From assembly GCA_000964245.1 (NCBI GenBank), contig LANB01000001.1, forward strand, positions 351,501 through 415,500: a stretch of 64,000 nucleotides of DNA. Reading direction: 5' to 3'. The DNA comes from Cellvibrionaceae bacterium 1162T.S.0a.05. GTDB lineage: Bacteria; Pseudomonadota; Gammaproteobacteria; Pseudomonadales; Cellvibrionaceae. The position numbers were made by a program, and so were the translations under genes. Shown here piece by piece: positions 62,110-64,000 of this stretch. Under the pieces are notes generated by a model. The model was given only the letters and a program-made list of their open reading frames with translations, ran no database searches and was not told the DNA's origin. How positions within the stretch are numbered: the first letter of the stretch is position 1; each line of letters begins with the position of its first letter.

Positions 62110-64000
62110 ATGACTTCATTACAGCTTTGGTATAAGCCACACAGACACTCGTCACTCCCGCAATCTGTGACTTCGACACCCTTAAAACGGGATTTATCCT
62201 GGCCAATCCGTTATCAAAATGTCTTGCGCGGAATTGCCTGTTCGATGTTACTTGGCCTGGCGTCTTCCATGAGTTTTGCCGACGACGATAAACCTCGCTA
62301 TGTGCACGAACAAGGGGCCGATGAGGGGGATTGCCGCAATAGTTTTCGCCCCTGCGCCAGCATTGACTATGCCCTTGCAGTCGCAGGCAAGGGCGACAGC
62401 ATACTCGTTGGCAAAGGTCATTATGAGTTGGGCGATGCTGACGCCTTGTTTCGCTATCTTTCGGCCAGTTCACGTCTCTATGCCAGCCGCAATAGACTGG
62501 AAGGCTTTAGCAGTGAAGATCGTGTACAACACGAATCGGTTTTGATCGGTCTGCCACCCGCACGCCGACAGGAATTTGAAGCGCGCGGTTTTCGCGTGAT
62601 CGTCGATAGAAAATCCATCAAGGATGCGACAGCCAAGCATGCCATGCTTGAAAAAATTCAAGCAAACGCCAAAAGTCGCCCGCGCAGCGACTGCATCGAC
62701 AACCGTGCCGACATTTACCGTTGTGAAAATATCAATTTACTTGCGCAGCTTTCTCTCGGCAATTTAAAAGCCGGGGCCGCGGAGGGTTCCGATATTTGGG
62801 GATTTCAGGATTTAAATACCCTGCGTGAATATGTAATTGTTGGTTTGAGCAATGGCGTCTCTGTGGTCGATGTCACCGACCCGGAAAACCCTCAAGTCAT
62901 CAGCACACACAATGGAAGTTACAGCAGTTGGCGTGATATTAAAATTTTACAAAACTGGAACGAAAATACCGATCGTTGGGAGGCTTTTGCCTATGTCACA
63001 ACAGAAAGTGATATGGGCCTGATGATTCTTGATTTGCGAACATTGCCGAATTACACGACGGAAATTAGTAACAGTTCAGATTTTTCCACGGCACACAATG
63101 TGTATCTAGGCGAAACAGATTACAGCTTCGGTGTCACGCTGCCAGACACTGAACCACAACTCGTCATAGCCGGTTCCAATCGGCGCGCAGGTGACTTCCG
63201 CATATACAGTTTACAAAACCCGAGTAGCCCGACTTTATTTGCATCGGGAACGCTCGGCTACATGCATGATGCAGCGAGCATTGCGGTCGGCACTTCACAA
63301 AAAAGTGCTTGCCCCAACGGCAGTGAAAACACAAATTGCAGCGTACTGACAGATTTTAATGAAGATCAAGTCAGGCTTTTTGATGTTAGCGTTCCCTCTA
63401 CGCCAGAACTTATCAGTTGGTTTACTTACGAAAACGCGCAGTATGTGCATTCAGGCTGGTGGTCGGAAGACGGTCGTTACTTGTTTGTTCATGACGAGCT
63501 CGACGAATTTTACATCGGTCTAAACACGCGTGTTCGCGTATTTGATATGAGTGACCTGGCCAATCCAGAACACTATACCTCCTGGGTCGGCCCAAATCAG
63601 GCGATTGATCACAATGGCTTCGTGCGCGGCAACCGTTACTACATGTCAAATTACACCATGGGACTGACGGTGCTGGATATCAGTGACCCTGCGTCAATCT
63701 CACGTGCAGGTTACCTCGATACAGTAACTGCTAGCGACTCTGCCAACTTTGCCGGCGCATGGGGCGTGTACCCCTTTTTACCCAGTGGCGTGATCGCGGT
63801 CAGCGATATCGAATCCGGATTGTTTTTAATGGAAGACCAAACCACTGTAGATGCATCGCTACAATTTTCAGCAGCGAGTTATGCGGGTGTCGAGGGCGAT
63901 AGCCTTGAAATTCGTGTGAATCGCACTGGCAGCAACGGCGCTCTGACCACTGAAATTGAAGTGTTGCCTCTCAATGCCGGTTTCGAAGATATCAATGTCA
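62110..64000 (+). CDS. Choice-of-anchor B family protein (partial, C-terminus beyond right edge)
   Basis: An open reading frame from ATG 62110 that continues past the window, with 630 codons seen. A long N-terminus with a hydrophobic segment (RGIACSMLLGLASSMSFA) acts as signal peptide. The first ~130 residues after it contain a GDCRNSFRPCASIDYAL motif. From about residue 215 the choice-of-anchor-B/LVIVD-type propeller repeats begin (GLSNGVSVVDVTDPENP, YSLQNPSSPTLF, RVFDMSDLANPE, GLTVLDISDPAS). At the end a Calx-beta-like region (AASYAGVEGDSLEIRVNRTG) starts. Such proteins are secreted or surface-attached; function is not known. It diverges from the mbnP gene across 83 bp. Confidence 0.88.
   Translation, partial: MTSLQLWYKPHRHSSLPQSVTSTPLKRDLSWPIRYQNVLRGIACSMLLGLASSMSFADDDKPRYVHEQGADEGDCRNSFRPCASIDYALAVAGKGDSILVGKGHYELGDADALFRYLSASSRLYASRNRLEGFSSEDRVQHESVLIGLPPARRQEFEARGFRVIVDRKSIKDATAKHAMLEKIQANAKSRPRSDCIDNRADIYRCENINLLAQLSLGNLKAGAAEGSDIWGFQDLNTLREYVIVGLSNGVSVVDVTDPENPQVISTHNGSYSSWRDIKILQNWNENTDRWEAFAYVTTESDMGLMILDLRTLPNYTTEISNSSDFSTAHNVYLGETDYSFGVTLPDTEPQLVIAGSNRRAGDFRIYSLQNPSSPTLFASGTLGYMHDAASIAVGTSQKSACPNGSENTNCSVLTDFNEDQVRLFDVSVPSTPELISWFTYENAQYVHSGWWSEDGRYLFVHDELDEFYIGLNTRVRVFDMSDLANPEHYTSWVGPNQAIDHNGFVRGNRYYMSNYTMGLTVLDISDPASISRAGYLDTVTASDSANFAGAWGVYPFLPSGVIAVSDIESGLFLMEDQTTVDASLQFSAASYAGVEGDSLEIRVNRTGSNGALTTEIEVLPLNAGFEDINV

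Noticed and set aside
1-64000. CRISPR arrays, tRNA or rRNA genes, insertion sequences and prophage
   Set aside because: None of the expected repeats, cloverleafs, transposase or phage motifs were seen while reading both strands.

Overview
The window is a chromosomal stretch of a Gram-negative gammaproteobacterium. The TamA/TamB pair, the DinG, SbcB, YgiQ and ZntB homologues, and a dense xylan-degradation locus (GH115, CE2, GH9, GH10, GH43) suggest a member of the Cellvibrionaceae or a related plant-polysaccharide degrader. That placement is inferred from protein families only. No rRNA, tRNA, CRISPR, phage or transposase genes were seen, and all large ORFs appear intact.

Region by region. 1-2784 (minus): partial purU, a DUF1287 protein, a 2,4-dienoyl-CoA-reductase-like SDR and an enoyl-CoA hydratase/isomerase; the last two probably serve oxidation of unsaturated fatty acids. 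3027-12567: housekeeping genes (argS, dinG, a PlsC-type acyltransferase, a REC-GGDEF-REC diguanylate cyclase, pyrB, a DUF2971 protein, zntB). 12616-17984: the tamA-tamB operon. 18262-23849: sbcB, a 224-bp nested palindrome, a mocA/xdhC molybdenum-cofactor pair and ygiQ. 23965-36979: a double-propeller periplasmic sensor with a GGDEF output, then the xylan locus with CE2 and GH115 on minus, GH9 and GH10 on plus and GH43 on minus. 37148-46509: a Tat-type gluconate-dehydrogenase-like subunit with its GMC oxidoreductase, a DMT permease, a molybdopterin oxidoreductase, an alanine/glycine symporter, a PQQ-type sugar dehydrogenase and a periplasmic binding-like protein.

46506-51422 (minus) is a compact operon of two glycosyltransferases, an HlyD-type adaptor and an ABC exporter, with no visible substrate gene. 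It is divergent from an ECF sigma factor followed by a Ser/Thr kinase with TPRs. A 408-bp gap after the kinase holds four consecutive hairpins ending in a strong terminator, a candidate structured RNA. Next are a MocR-type regulator and a divergent LysE exporter around a four-half-site operator. From 57653 to 62026 (minus) lie mbnP, mbnH, an MJ1255-like glycosyltransferase and an APP1-type phosphatase, divergent from a choice-of-anchor-B protein that runs off the right edge.

Working picture: the cell senses xylan-derived sugars, degrades them outside the cytoplasm with a set of complementary enzymes, and oxidises sugars in the periplasm. The most unusual parts are the propeller-GGDEF sensor beside the xylan locus, the MbnP/MbnH-GT-APP1 group, the orphan glycosyltransferase/exporter operon, and the two structured intergenic regions.
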